DNA of 64,000 bases from Candidatus Thiodiazotropha endoloripes. Lineage in GTDB: Bacteria; Pseudomonadota; Gammaproteobacteria; Chromatiales; Chromatiaceae. Below are positions 8,719 through 17,406 of this stretch, piece after piece; within the stretch, counting starts at the first letter, position 1; each line of letters begins with the position of its first letter. Made by a program: the position numbers and the translations under genes. A model generated the notes under the pieces. It saw only the letters and a program-made list of their open reading frames with translations, had not been told where the DNA came from and ran no database searches. The DNA is taken from positions 1,157,008 to 1,221,007 of the forward strand of contig LVKA01000008.1 in the NCBI GenBank assembly GCA_001709035.1, given 5' to 3'.

Positions 8719-9585
8719 GTGGCCTCACCGTTAACACAACCAGTCGTAGGTAAGCAGTTGCAAGAATCAGGAGAACGTAAAGTTTCACGCTGGAAAGAGG
8801 ATATCCAGAGTGTTTTCGAGCGTGATCCTGCCGCCCGCAATGCCTTTGAGGTGATCACCACCTACCCGGGTGTGCATGCGGTGATCTTTCATCGCCTCTC
8901 ACACGGGTTATGGAATATTGGGCTGAAATGGCTGGCGCGGATCATCTCCAATCTTGCCAGATTGCTGACCGGGATTGAGATCCATCCGGGCGCGGTGATC
9001 GGCAGACGGTTTTTTATCGATCACGGCATGGGTGTGGTGATTGGTGAGACAGCGGTGATCGGTGACGATTGCACCCTCTATCATGGCGTGACCCTCGGTG
9101 GCACCAGTTGGGAGAAGGGCAAACGACACCCGACCCTGCACAACGATGTAGTGGTTGGTGCCGGTGCCAAGGTACTCGGCCCCATTGATGTCGGTGAAGG
9201 GGCCAGGATTGGTTCCAATGCGGTGGTGGTGAAAGATGTTCCTGATGGGGCCACGGTTGTGGGTGTCCCCGGTAAGTTGATTACACCGAGCAAGCCTGAG
9301 ACCAACGGCCACCGGGAAGAGATCGCCAAAAAGATTGGTTTCGATGCCTATGGCGCAACCAAGGATGCCACCGATCCAGTGGCGCATGCCATCAATTGCA
9401 TGCTGGATCATATCCACGTCATGGACAACAAGATGCAGTCGATGTGCGAGGCGATGAAAAAGCTCGGTATCGATGAGGATGGCACCCGGCTGCCGGATCT
9501 GGATTCCTGCGAGATCATCTCCACAGCAGATGAGCTGAAAAAGTTGGATGAGGTCTCCACCGAAGCTGAGAAAACCACCGAATGA
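8719..9585 (+). CDS. cysE: Serine O-acetyltransferase CysE
   Basis: CysE transfers acetyl from acetyl-CoA to serine, giving O-acetylserine for cysteine synthesis. The protein is 288 residues. After a variable N-terminus comes [17 protein letters not shown], then a left-handed hexapeptide-repeat domain with [27 protein letters not shown]. The C-terminal tail is longer and acidic. The GTG start at 8719 is the best available but has only a weak ribosome site; the 242-bp leader holds an AT-rich hairpin (8533-8551). Cysteine is the sulfur donor for IscS, so its place just before iscR makes functional sense. Confidence 0.93.
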   Translation: MASPLTQPVVGKQLQESGERKVSRWKEDIQSVFERDPAARNAFEVITTYPGVHAVIFHRLSHGLWNIGLKWLARIISNLARLLTGIEIHPGAVIGRRFFIDHGMGVVIGETAVIGDDCTLYHGVTLGGTSWEKGKRHPTLHNDVVVGAGAKVLGPIDVGEGARIGSNAVVVKDVPDGATVVGVPGKLITPSKPETNGHREEIAKKIGFDAYGATKDATDPVAHAINCMLDHIHVMDNKMQSMCEAMKKLGIDEDGTRLPDLDSCEIISTADELKKLDEVSTEAEKTTE

Positions 9586-9596
9586 TCAGGGTGGGA

Positions 9597-9630
9597 TAAT
9601 CTTGACTAATTTGGTTGGGAATGTATATTA
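9597..9630 (+). promoter_or_regulatory. iscR promoter with probable IscR type-1 operator
   Basis: A -35 TTGACT (9602-9607) and a -10 TATATT (9624-9629) are separated by 16 bp. The stretch across them resembles the type-1 IscR box, with TTGACT followed by an AT-rich centre and a GTTGGGAAT half like that of E. coli PiscR. Holo-IscR binding here would repress the operon. The assignment rests on similarity only. Confidence 0.6.
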
Positions 9631-9660
9631 GCGTTTGGAAATATTCATGGAGCTGACGAA

Positions 9661-10164
9661 GTGAAGCTGACCACAAAAGGCCGTTATGCGGTAACTGCAA
9701 TGTTGGATCTTTCACTCCACTATGGAGAGGGTCCGATCACCTTGGCGGATATTGCCCAACGGCAGGGTATCTCGCTCTCATATCTGGAGCAGCTGTTTTC
9801 ACGCTTACGCAAAAAATCCCTGGTTGCCAGTGTTCGCGGGCCCGGTGGCGGATACAGTCTGGGACGCAATGCAAATGAGATCTTCGTTGGCGAAGTCATC
9901 TCGGCGGTTGATGAGAATATCGACACCACTCGCTGTAACGGCGCCCACAACTGCCAGAACAATGAACGTTGTCTGACCCACGATCTGTGGTCGGATTTGA
10001 GTAATCAGATATACGGCTATCTCAACAAAATAAGCCTTCAGGATTTAATGGACCGTCAGGCGGTTCGTGAAGTTGCCGAGCGACAGGGGCAACCGGAGCA
10101 GGAAGCGAATCCGGGCATGGATGTTTCAATGACAGATATGTCCAGTGGTCCTGCCGGGGCCTGA
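9661..10164 (+). CDS. iscR: Fe-S cluster assembly transcriptional regulator IscR
   Basis: IscR is an Rrf2-family DNA-binding protein that senses Fe-S status and autoregulates the isc operon. It is 167 residues with a GTG start. The winged helix begins [17 protein letters not shown]. The cluster ligands C92, C98 and C104 and the atypical ligand H107 are all in place at exactly the E. coli positions. The C-terminal tail (about 140-167) is low-complexity and variable. It is first in the iscRSUA transcript and 24 bp ahead of iscS. Confidence 0.98.
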   Translation: MKLTTKGRYAVTAMLDLSLHYGEGPITLADIAQRQGISLSYLEQLFSRLRKKSLVASVRGPGGGYSLGRNANEIFVGEVISAVDENIDTTRCNGAHNCQNNERCLTHDLWSDLSNQIYGYLNKISLQDLMDRQAVREVAERQGQPEQEANPGMDVSMTDMSSGPAGA

Positions 10165-10188
10165 TCAGTTCTAGAGTCGGAGTTTGAG

Positions 10189-11403
10189 ATGAAGTTACCC
10201 ATATACATGGATTATTCGGCAACCACGCCGGTTGATCCCCGTGTTGCGGAATTGATGTACAGCTATCTGACACCGGATGGTGATTTCGGCAATCCTGCCT
10301 CGCGCTCCCACGCCTTTGGCTGGGCTGCAGACGAGGCGGTTGGCAAAGCCCGGCGACAGGTGGCGGATCTGGTCAATGCCGATCCGAAAGAGATCGTCTG
10401 GACTTCCGGCGCGACCGAGTCCAACAATCTGGCGATCAAAGGTGTTGCTGAATTCTACGTCAAGAAGGGCCGCCACATCATCACCTGCAAGACCGAACAT
10501 AAAGCGGTACTTGATACCTGCCGACAGCTTGAGCGTCAGGGTTATGAAATCACCTATCTCGATCCTGAGCCGAACGGCCTGATCGATCTGCAGAAGCTTG
10601 AATCGTCCCTGCGGGAAGACACCATTCTGGTCTCCATCATGCACGTCAACAATGAGATCGGTGTGATCCAGAACATCGAAGCGATTGGCGAGATAACCCG
10701 TGAGCGCAAGATACTGCTGCATGTGGATGCCGCACAGAGTGCCGGTAAGGTGCCGATCGATCTGCAGAACCTGAAGGTCGATCTGATGTCTTTCTCCGCA
10801 CATAAAATCTATGGACCCAAAGGCATCGGCGCCCTCTACGTGAGGCGCAAGCCGAGAGTCCGTCTGGAGGCCCAGACCCATGGCGGTGGCCATGAGCGGG
10901 GGATGCGTTCCGGTACGTTGGCAACCCATCAGATCGTCGGCATGGGTGAGGCTTTTCGCCTGGCTCAGCAGGAGATGGCGGCTGAGAACGAACGAATTCT
11001 CGGCTTGCGGCAACGACTCTGGGACGGTATCAAGGATATGGAAGAGGTCTATTTGAATGGTGACGAGAGCCATCGGGTGGCCGGTAACCTGAACGTCAGT
11101 TTTGCGTTTGTCGAGGGGGAATCCCTGATCATGGCGCTTAAGGATCTGGCGGTCTCTTCAGGATCCGCCTGCACCTCAGCCAGCCTGGAGCCAAGTTATG
11201 TACTGCGCGCACTGGGGCGTGAGGATGAGCTGGCGCACAGCTCGATCCGCTTTACCCTGGGACGCTTTTCCACTGTGGATGAGGTGGATTACGCGATCAA
11301 CAAGATCCGTAGCGAAGTGGAGCGACTGCGGGAGCTGTCGCCTTTATGGGAGATGTTCAAGGACGGCATCGACCTGAAATCAATTCAATGGGCTGCGCAC
11401 TAA
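10189..11403 (+). CDS. iscS: Cysteine desulfurase IscS
   Basis: IscS is a PLP enzyme that converts cysteine to alanine and passes persulfide sulfur to IscU and tRNA-thiolation partners. The protein is 404 residues, identical in length to E. coli IscS. Lys206 (in [10 protein letters not shown]) is the PLP lysine, and Cys328 (in [15 protein letters not shown]) is the persulfide carrier on the mobile loop. H104 also aligns. It is the second gene of the isc operon. Confidence 0.99.
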   Translation: MKLPIYMDYSATTPVDPRVAELMYSYLTPDGDFGNPASRSHAFGWAADEAVGKARRQVADLVNADPKEIVWTSGATESNNLAIKGVAEFYVKKGRHIITCKTEHKAVLDTCRQLERQGYEITYLDPEPNGLIDLQKLESSLREDTILVSIMHVNNEIGVIQNIEAIGEITRERKILLHVDAAQSAGKVPIDLQNLKVDLMSFSAHKIYGPKGIGALYVRRKPRVRLEAQTHGGGHERGMRSGTLATHQIVGMGEAFRLAQQEMAAENERILGLRQRLWDGIKDMEEVYLNGDESHRVAGNLNVSFAFVEGESLIMALKDLAVSSGSACTSASLEPSYVLRALGREDELAHSSIRFTLGRFSTVDEVDYAINKIRSEVERLRELSPLWEMFKDGIDLKSIQWAAH

Positions 11404-11426
11404 GCGCGTCATTACGAGGTTAGATT

Positions 11427-11810
11427 ATGGCTTACAGTGACAAGGTCCTGGATCATTATGAAAATCCACGTAACGTGGGTGCCTTCGATAAAGAAGACAC
11501 TCAAGTCGGTACCGGTATGGTCGGTGCGCCGGCTTGTGGCGATGTGATGCGTCTGCAGATCAAGGTCAATGACGATGGTGTGATCGAAGATGCCCGGTTC
11601 AAAACCTATGGTTGCGGCTCTGCGATCGCATCCAGCAGTCTGCTGACCGAATGGGTCAAGGGCAAAACCCTGGATCAGGCACAGGAGATCAAGAATTCAG
11701 AGATTGCCGAAGAGCTGGCGCTGCCGCCGGTCAAGGTTCACTGCTCGGTTTTGGCGGAAGACGCCATCAAGGCCGCGATCAAGGACTATTCGGACAAAAA
11801 CGAGAAATAA
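11427..11810 (+). CDS. iscU: Fe-S cluster scaffold IscU
   Basis: IscU is the scaffold on which [2Fe-2S] and [4Fe-4S] clusters are built from IscS sulfur and iron. It has 127 residues. The ligands C37 and D39 (GAPACGDVM), C63 (YGCGSAIAS), H105 and C106 (VHCSV) are all present. The LPPVK sequence (99-103) just before the last cysteine is the HscA recognition motif. It lies 23 bp after iscS. Confidence 0.99.
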   Translation: MAYSDKVLDHYENPRNVGAFDKEDTQVGTGMVGAPACGDVMRLQIKVNDDGVIEDARFKTYGCGSAIASSSLLTEWVKGKTLDQAQEIKNSEIAEELALPPVKVHCSVLAEDAIKAAIKDYSDKNEK

Positions 11811-11849
11811 TTTCGGCACTGTCCACTGCCGATCTGATAGAGTAGAGAC

Positions 11850-12173
11850 ATGGGTATCACGATCACAGAAGCCGCCGCACAGCGTGTACAGAACTTCCTC
11901 GTCAATCGGGGTAAGGGAATCGGCATACGTCTGGGTGTCCGCACCTCAGGTTGCTCCGGCATGGCTTACGAAATGGAGTTCGTCGATGAAATACACGATG
12001 ATGACCAGGTGTTTGAAGACCGGGGTGTGAAGGTCATCATCGATGAGAAAAGCCTGGTCTATCTGGATGGCACCGAGGTGGATTATGCCCGGGAGGGGTT
12101 GAACGAAGGCTTCAAGTTCAACAATCCCAACGCCAGTGGCGAATGTGGTTGCGGTGAAAGTTTCACGGTTTAG
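11850..12173 (+). CDS. iscA: Fe-S cluster assembly protein IscA
   Basis: IscA is an A-type carrier that helps form or transfer [4Fe-4S] clusters. The protein is 107 residues and has the three conserved cysteines: C35 in [10 protein letters not shown], and C99 and C101 in GECGCGESF. It starts 39 bp after iscU. It is followed by a strong intrinsic-terminator-like hairpin, so it may be the last gene of the abundant iscRSUA transcript. Confidence 0.98.
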   Translation: MGITITEAAAQRVQNFLVNRGKGIGIRLGVRTSGCSGMAYEMEFVDEIHDDDQVFEDRGVKVIIDEKSLVYLDGTEVDYAREGLNEGFKFNNPNASGECGCGESFTV

Positions 12174-12198
12174 AACATCATTAACAAAGGATAAGGGA

Positions 12199-12225
12199 CG
12201 GCTGCCTTAGGGCAGCCGTTTTTTT
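12199..12225 (+). terminator. Intrinsic terminator/attenuator between iscA and hscB
   Basis: A perfect 8-bp GC-rich stem (12199-12206 with 12211-12218), a TTAG loop and a seven-T run (12219-12225) make a textbook rho-independent terminator. It ends 4 bp before the hscB start codon, inside an otherwise continuous operon. It is therefore more likely a partial terminator setting a lower level of hscBA-fdx-iscX. Confidence 0.85.
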
Positions 12226-12229
12226 CGAT

Positions 12230-12778
12230 ATGCTGGATTTTTCGAAAAATTACTTTGATCTTTTTGGACTGCCTGTGGGCTATATTGTGGATGCCTCCTC
12301 CCTGGCGGATCGCTATCGCGATCTGCAACGGGTGGTGCATCCGGACCGATATGCCAACGGCACTGAACAGGAGCGACGTCTCTCCGTTCAGGGAGCATCA
12401 TTGATCAACGAGGCGTTTGAAACCCTCAAGGACCCGGTGGCCCGAGCCGCCTATCTGCTCTCCCTGCATGGTGTGGAGATGGATGCGCAAAACGAGTCGA
12501 CTCAGGACATGGCCTTTCTGATGCAGCAGATGGAGTTAAGGGAAGAGCTGGAGAGCCTGCGGGAACAGGCCGGGCCTTTTGAGACCCTGCTCGACCTGAG
12601 TGGCAGAATCAACAAACAGATCACTGATCTGGTGGCACAGATAGCGATGCAGTTTGAAACCCCAAATGATGAGCAGCTGCAAGAGGCTCGAGAGATATTG
12701 CGGAAAATGCGCTTTCTACAGAAGCTCCGTTCGGAAACGGAGCGTGTGGAGGCGGAACTTGAAGATCGTTTGAATTGA
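12230..12778 (+). CDS. hscB: Fe-S assembly co-chaperone HscB
   Basis: HscB is a J-domain protein that delivers IscU to HscA and stimulates its ATPase. It has 182 residues. The J domain begins NYFDLFGLPVGY, the HPD tripeptide is at 37-39 (VVHPDR), and the C-terminal three-helix domain binds IscU. The ATG at 12230 directly follows the T-run of the terminator and no other in-frame start fits the family, so there is no room for a normal Shine-Dalgarno. Translation initiation here is unusual. Confidence 0.95.
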   Translation: MLDFSKNYFDLFGLPVGYIVDASSLADRYRDLQRVVHPDRYANGTEQERRLSVQGASLINEAFETLKDPVARAAYLLSLHGVEMDAQNESTQDMAFLMQQMELREELESLREQAGPFETLLDLSGRINKQITDLVAQIAMQFETPNDEQLQEAREILRKMRFLQKLRSETERVEAELEDRLN

Positions 12779-12792
12779 GTGGAATGAGATAG

Positions 12793-14667
12793 ATGGCACT
12801 TCTTCAGATTGCTGAACCCGGTCAGGCCCAGGCCCCCCATCAGCACCGACTCTCTGCGGGGATCGATCTCGGCACCACCAACTCACTGGTTGCCACCGTT
12901 CGCAGCGGTAAGGCCGAAACTCTGCCGGATCCGCAGGGGCGTCATCTGTTACCTTCCGTGGTGCGCTATCGGCAATCCGGTATAGAAGTCGGCTATGAAG
13001 CCAAACAGTCGGAAGTGGACGATCCGCTCAACACCATCTCCTCGGCAAAACGTCTGATCGGTCGTGGTGTTGATGATATCAAGACCCTGGGCAGCCAGTT
13101 GCCCTACGATTTTGTCGGGCAGCAGAGCAGTGTCCCTCGAATCAAAACTGAAGCCGGTGATATCTCCCCGGTGGAGGTCTCAGCCGAAGTGCTCAGACAG
13201 CTCTCGGAACGGGCCGAGGGAACGCTGGGCGGTCCGCTGGAAGGGGTGGTGATCACCGTACCCGCCTATTTCGATGAAGCGCAGCGTCAGGCAACCAAGG
13301 ATGCAGCCAAACTGGCGGGACTGCATGTCTTGCGACTGCTCAATGAACCAACGGCCGCCGCAGTCGCCTATGGTCTCGACAAAGGGGCTGAAGGGGTGCA
13401 TGCGATCTATGATCTGGGTGGTGGCACCTTCGATATCTCCATACTCAGACTCAATAAAGGTGTCTTCGAGGTTTTGGCCACCGGTGGCGATTCGGCACTG
13501 GGTGGCGATGATTTCGATCGCTGTGTGGCTGAATGGATTATGCAGCAGGCCGGTCTCGATGAGAATGTCAGTCCGGGGATGGTGAAACGTCTGATGCAAG
13601 CCGCCTGCACGGCCAAAGAGGCCCTTACTCAGACTGAACAGACAGACATCGAAGTCTCAATCGAGGCCGGTGAGAGCTGGCAGGGTAGTTTGAGCCGTGA
13701 ACAGTTCAACTCCCTGGTCGATCCTCTGGTGACCAAAAGCATGATGGCCTGCCGTCGCACCCTGCGAGATGCCGGGGTGAGTGTCGACGAGGTTCAGGAA
13801 GTGGTGATGGTGGGTGGCTCCACCCGGGTACCCCGGGTCCGGGAAAAAGTCGGCGAGCTGTTCAATACCAAACCCCTGGTGGACATCGATCCGGATCGGG
13901 TTGTGGCTGTAGGCGCCGCAATCCAGGCGGACATCCTGGTAGGTAACAAACCCGGTGATGAGATGCTGCTGCTGGATGTTATCCCACTCTCGCTCGGGAT
14001 AGAAACCATGGGTGGTCTGAGTGAGAAACTGATCAGCCGAAATACTACAATACCGGTTGCCCGGGCCCAGGAATTCACCACCTTCAAGGATGGTCAGTCG
14101 GCAATAGCGATTCATGTTGTGCAGGGTGAGCGGGAACTGGTTGCGGACTGCCGCTCACTGGCCCGATTCGAACTGCGCGGCATTCCACCGATGGTCGCCG
14201 GCGCAGCACGAATCCGAGTAACCTTTGCAGTCGATGCCGATGGCTTGTTGAGTGTCAGTGCGATTGAGCAGAGCAGTGGTGTTCAAGCCAATATCGAGGT
14301 GAAGCCCTCATACGGTTTGACCGATCAGGAGATCGAAACCATGCTACGAGACTCCATTGCCCACGCGGATCAAGACAAACAGGCACGTAGCCAGAGAGAG
14401 CAACAGGTCGAAGCGGAACGGGTGATCGAAGCGCTGCAGGCCGCGCTGGCCGAGGATGGGGAAAGGTTGCTGGATGCAAAAGAACGTCAGCAGGTGGATG
14501 CTGCCCTCGAAACCCTGCGTAATGTGAGCAAGGATGGCGATCAGGAGCAGATCAAGAATCAGATAGCCGAACTCGAAAAAAGCTGTGGCTTCTACGTGGA
14601 GAGACGCATGAATCAGAGCATTCAGCAGGCCATGTCGGGACACAGTGTCGATGAGTTCGAACAATAG
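12793..14667 (+). CDS. hscA: Fe-S assembly chaperone HscA (Hsp70 family)
   Basis: HscA is a specialised Hsp70 that binds the LPPVK motif of IscU and promotes cluster release. It has 624 residues (E. coli 616) and starts [11 protein letters not shown]. The nucleotide-binding domain has [43 protein letters not shown] and [12 protein letters not shown]; the substrate-binding domain follows from about residue 395. It lies 14 bp after hscB. Confidence 0.98.
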   Translation: MALLQIAEPGQAQAPHQHRLSAGIDLGTTNSLVATVRSGKAETLPDPQGRHLLPSVVRYRQSGIEVGYEAKQSEVDDPLNTISSAKRLIGRGVDDIKTLGSQLPYDFVGQQSSVPRIKTEAGDISPVEVSAEVLRQLSERAEGTLGGPLEGVVITVPAYFDEAQRQATKDAAKLAGLHVLRLLNEPTAAAVAYGLDKGAEGVHAIYDLGGGTFDISILRLNKGVFEVLATGGDSALGGDDFDRCVAEWIMQQAGLDENVSPGMVKRLMQAACTAKEALTQTEQTDIEVSIEAGESWQGSLSREQFNSLVDPLVTKSMMACRRTLRDAGVSVDEVQEVVMVGGSTRVPRVREKVGELFNTKPLVDIDPDRVVAVGAAIQADILVGNKPGDEMLLLDVIPLSLGIETMGGLSEKLISRNTTIPVARAQEFTTFKDGQSAIAIHVVQGERELVADCRSLARFELRGIPPMVAGAARIRVTFAVDADGLLSVSAIEQSSGVQANIEVKPSYGLTDQEIETMLRDSIAHADQDKQARSQREQQVEAERVIEALQAALAEDGERLLDAKERQQVDAALETLRNVSKDGDQEQIKNQIAELEKSCGFYVERRMNQSIQQAMSGHSVDEFEQ

Positions 14668-14701
14668 TTAAACCTAGTTTCCGCAGCTTAAAGGAAGTCG
14701 T

Positions 14702-15040
14702 ATGCCTCAAGTCATCTTTCTACCTCACGAAGAGATCTGTCCCGAAGGGGCGGCGATCGATGTGGAACCGGGAACGACCATCTGCGACGCCGCACTGAAG
14801 CACGGTATCGAGATCGAGCATGCCTGTGAGAAGTCCTGTGCCTGTACCACCTGCCACGTGATCGTGCGCGAAGGTTTCGACTCTTTGCAGGAGGCGGAAG
14901 AGGTGGAAGAGGATATGCTGGATAAGGCTTGGGGACTCGAACCTGAATCGAGACTCAGCTGCCAGGCAACGGTCGGCGATGAAGACCTGGTGATCGAGAT
15001 ACCGAAATACACCATCAATATGGTTTCAGAACATCACTGA
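14702..15040 (+). CDS. fdx: [2Fe-2S] ferredoxin, isc type
   Basis: Adrenodoxin-type ferredoxin of the isc operon, an electron donor during cluster assembly. The 112-residue protein has ligands C42, C48 and C51 (in CEKSCACTTCH) and C87 (in RLSCQATV), matching E. coli Fdx. C46 is an extra non-ligand cysteine also found in relatives. An AAGGAAG ribosome site precedes the ATG. It lies between hscA and iscX. Confidence 0.98.
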   Translation: MPQVIFLPHEEICPEGAAIDVEPGTTICDAALKHGIEIEHACEKSCACTTCHVIVREGFDSLQEAEEVEEDMLDKAWGLEPESRLSCQATVGDEDLVIEIPKYTINMVSEHH

Positions 15041-15053
15041 TTGGGAGATTGTC

Positions 15054-15254
15054 ATGGGCTTGAAATGGGTGGATAGTCTCAACATAGCGATTGAGCTCGA
15101 CGAAACCTATCCGGATGTGGATCCACGTACGGTCAACTTTGTTGATCTGCGCAATTGGGTAATCAAACTGGATGAATTCGATGATGACCCGCACCACTCC
15201 GGTGAGAAAATACTCGAAGCGATCCAGGCCGCATGGATCGAGGAGCGGGAGTAG
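15054..15254 (+). CDS. iscX: Fe-S assembly protein IscX
   Basis: IscX is a small acidic partner of IscS, proposed to regulate the desulfurase or supply iron. The 66-residue protein starts MGLKWVDSLNIAIELDE and has the conserved DPRTVNFVDLRNWV region and DFDDDP-like acidic patch (here DEFDDDPHHSGE). It is the last canonical isc gene, 13 bp after fdx. Confidence 0.97.
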   Translation: MGLKWVDSLNIAIELDETYPDVDPRTVNFVDLRNWVIKLDEFDDDPHHSGEKILEAIQAAWIEERE

Positions 15255-15300
15255 TCCCGCAAACCTGAAGCACAGGGAAAGGTTGACACAGGAATATTCA

Positions 15301-15828
15301 ATGAAACAGGAGAGCTCTGTAAAACCACCTCTGACCCGTCGTCTGCTCAGCTGGGGGTTCCAGTTGGCTGGCCTCTTGCTGGTGCTGTTTCTGATCCATC
15401 TTTGGCAGACCCGTGATCTTGTGGCGGGTGTGGCACCACCCCTGTCGGCGAACAGCCTGGAAGGGCTTCCCGTCGATCTGGAAACGCTCGGCAGTGAACC
15501 GGTGGTGGTCCATTTCTGGGCAACCTGGTGTCCGGTATGCAAGCTTGAGGCGCCGGCAATCGACGATCTGGCTGATGATCATAAGGTGGTCACAGTGGCC
15601 ATGCAGTCGGGACCGGCCGCAGAAGTCAGCGACTATCTCGAAGCCAATGAGCTTGGCTTTACCACCATCAATGACCCTCAGGGAAAACTCTCTTCCAGCT
15701 GGCGTGTCCGGGGGCTGCCCACCAGCTATATCATCGATGAAAACCGTCAAGTGCGCTTCGTATCGGTAGGCTATACACCGGAGTTGACTCTGCGGCTGCG
15801 ACTCTGGCTGCTGGATAACATTCTGTAA
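15301..15828 (+). CDS. Membrane-anchored thioredoxin-like disulfide oxidoreductase
   Basis: The 175-residue protein has a cytoplasmic basic start, one membrane helix (about 16-36) and a periplasmic thioredoxin domain with FWATWCPVCK (C77 and C80). The cis-proline segment is RGLPTSY. The WCPVC active site resembles ScsD/DsbE-like proteins more than classical TlpA. ATG 15301 with an ACAGGAA site is the clear start. It follows iscX by 46 bp and may be read from the isc transcript, but it is not a normal isc member. It differs from the soluble-type TlpA at 565-1083. Confidence 0.85.
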   Translation: MKQESSVKPPLTRRLLSWGFQLAGLLLVLFLIHLWQTRDLVAGVAPPLSANSLEGLPVDLETLGSEPVVVHFWATWCPVCKLEAPAIDDLADDHKVVTVAMQSGPAAEVSDYLEANELGFTTINDPQGKLSSSWRVRGLPTSYIIDENRQVRFVSVGYTPELTLRLRLWLLDNIL

Positions 15829-16014
15829 GGTCGATATCGATCGATTTTGCCAGCCCCAGCATCGCAGCCGGTCAAAGGCAATGATATGATGAGTGGATAA
15901 CAGAAAATTGGCCCGGTGACTCAGTTTATCGCTTTCAGCCGCCGTGTTGATGAGTGGGTAGAGACTCGATCTGGATGCCCCGCTGATGCTTGGAACGCCC
16001 CGGAGATGTAAGCT

Positions 16015-17406
16015 ATGACGCTTCTAAAAAGATGTGCTTATCTCATTGTTTTGGGAGTGTTGTTTGTCGGTTGTACCACGGCCCCAACCCTCTCCCAGAC
16101 CGATGTATTTGAAACCTACGCAGAGATTGCGAGCTTTAGAAAGCGCCTGGCCGAGGATGAGACGAACGGACTCTTCAACCTGGCACCCGAAGGGTTTCGC
16201 AAGGCAGAGAACAAACTGAATCAGGCCATCTCCCTGGGACGATCCAAGAAAGACGAAGCCGTAGCTGAAACGATCCGTGATGGGCGGGTGATTCTCGACA
16301 AGGCGGAAGCCGATGCGATTACCACCAAATCATTGATGCGTGAGGTGCTGGAAGCCCGTCGGTTGGCAATCGCTGCAGAAGCCGACACGATGATGGCGGA
16401 TCAGTTCAAAGCCCTGGATAAGAAGTTGCGTCTGGCGGCTGAACAGGTGGAGCAGGGTGACCTTGAAGCGGCGAAGAAGTGGCGTCCCGAGATGCTGGAA
16501 GGCTATTCGGAAATTGAACTGGAGGCGCTGAAGCAGGATGCCACCGAGAATGCCCGCTATGACATCTCCCAGGCAATCAAAAGTGAAGCGGATGAGTATG
16601 CGCCGAAGACCCTGAAACTGGCCCGAGAGGAGCTGGCACTGGCTATCGCGGTGCTTGAGACCAACAGAACCCAGCGCACCAAGGCGAAGAACCATGCGCT
16701 GGAAGCGAGTAAGCAGGCACGAAGAAGTATCGAGCTTACCGAACTGATCAAAGAGTTTGATAACAGAGAGTACTCTTCGGAAGATGTTCTGCTTTGGTAT
16801 CAGAAGCAGTTGGCGCAGATCAACGAATCCACAGATGAACCGCTGCCGTTTGATCTGCCCAATCACGAAGTGGTGAACGTACTGCAGGACAAACTGGCCA
16901 ACTATGCGGAGTTGCGCAAAACTGAACTGGCAACGCGCATCGATCTGCAGACCCGGCTGGCCGCCGTGGAGCGTCAGAACCAGGAAGCTCAGGCCCGCTT
17001 CGATAAGATTCAGGATCTGTTCAGTGCCGAAGAGGCCAACGTCTATCGGCAGGGCCACAACATCCTATTGGAGATGAGAGCCTTCAACTTCCCCAGCGGC
17101 GGTACCGATATCCAGGCTGACAATTTCGAACTGCTGGACAAGATCGTAACGGCAATCAAATCCTTTCCCAGTCCCGATGTGGTGGTCTCCGGGCATACCG
17201 ATTCGGTTGGGGGGGATGTGACTAACCGTAAACTCTCGCAACAACGGGCCGAGACGGTGGCCTCATTTCTTGAGAAGGTCGGTGGCGTGGAGCGAACCCG
17301 ATTAACGGCAATCGGCTATGGGGAGGCACGCCCGGTGGCCAATAATGAGACTGAGATTGGACGCAAGAGCAATCGCAGAATCGAGGTGCTCATCATTAAT
17401 GAATGA
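16015..17406 (+). CDS. OmpA-family lipoprotein with long coiled-coil region
   Basis: The 463-residue protein starts with a lipoprotein signal (LFVGC, cysteine 20). Residues about 35-340 are rich in Ala/Glu/Lys heptads, predicted helical or coiled coil. The C-terminal OmpA/MotB peptidoglycan-binding domain includes FNFPSGGTDI, VSGHTDSVGGDVTNRKLSQQRA and GYGEARPVANN, with NRRIE near the end. It likely links the outer membrane to the cell wall. Its stop codon overlaps the korA start by 8 bp, an odd pairing that implies translational coupling with a metabolic enzyme. Confidence 0.88.
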   Translation: MTLLKRCAYLIVLGVLFVGCTTAPTLSQTDVFETYAEIASFRKRLAEDETNGLFNLAPEGFRKAENKLNQAISLGRSKKDEAVAETIRDGRVILDKAEADAITTKSLMREVLEARRLAIAAEADTMMADQFKALDKKLRLAAEQVEQGDLEAAKKWRPEMLEGYSEIELEALKQDATENARYDISQAIKSEADEYAPKTLKLAREELALAIAVLETNRTQRTKAKNHALEASKQARRSIELTELIKEFDNREYSSEDVLLWYQKQLAQINESTDEPLPFDLPNHEVVNVLQDKLANYAELRKTELATRIDLQTRLAAVERQNQEAQARFDKIQDLFSAEEANVYRQGHNILLEMRAFNFPSGGTDIQADNFELLDKIVTAIKSFPSPDVVVSGHTDSVGGDVTNRKLSQQRAETVASFLEKVGGVERTRLTAIGYGEARPVANNETEIGRKSNRRIEVLIINE

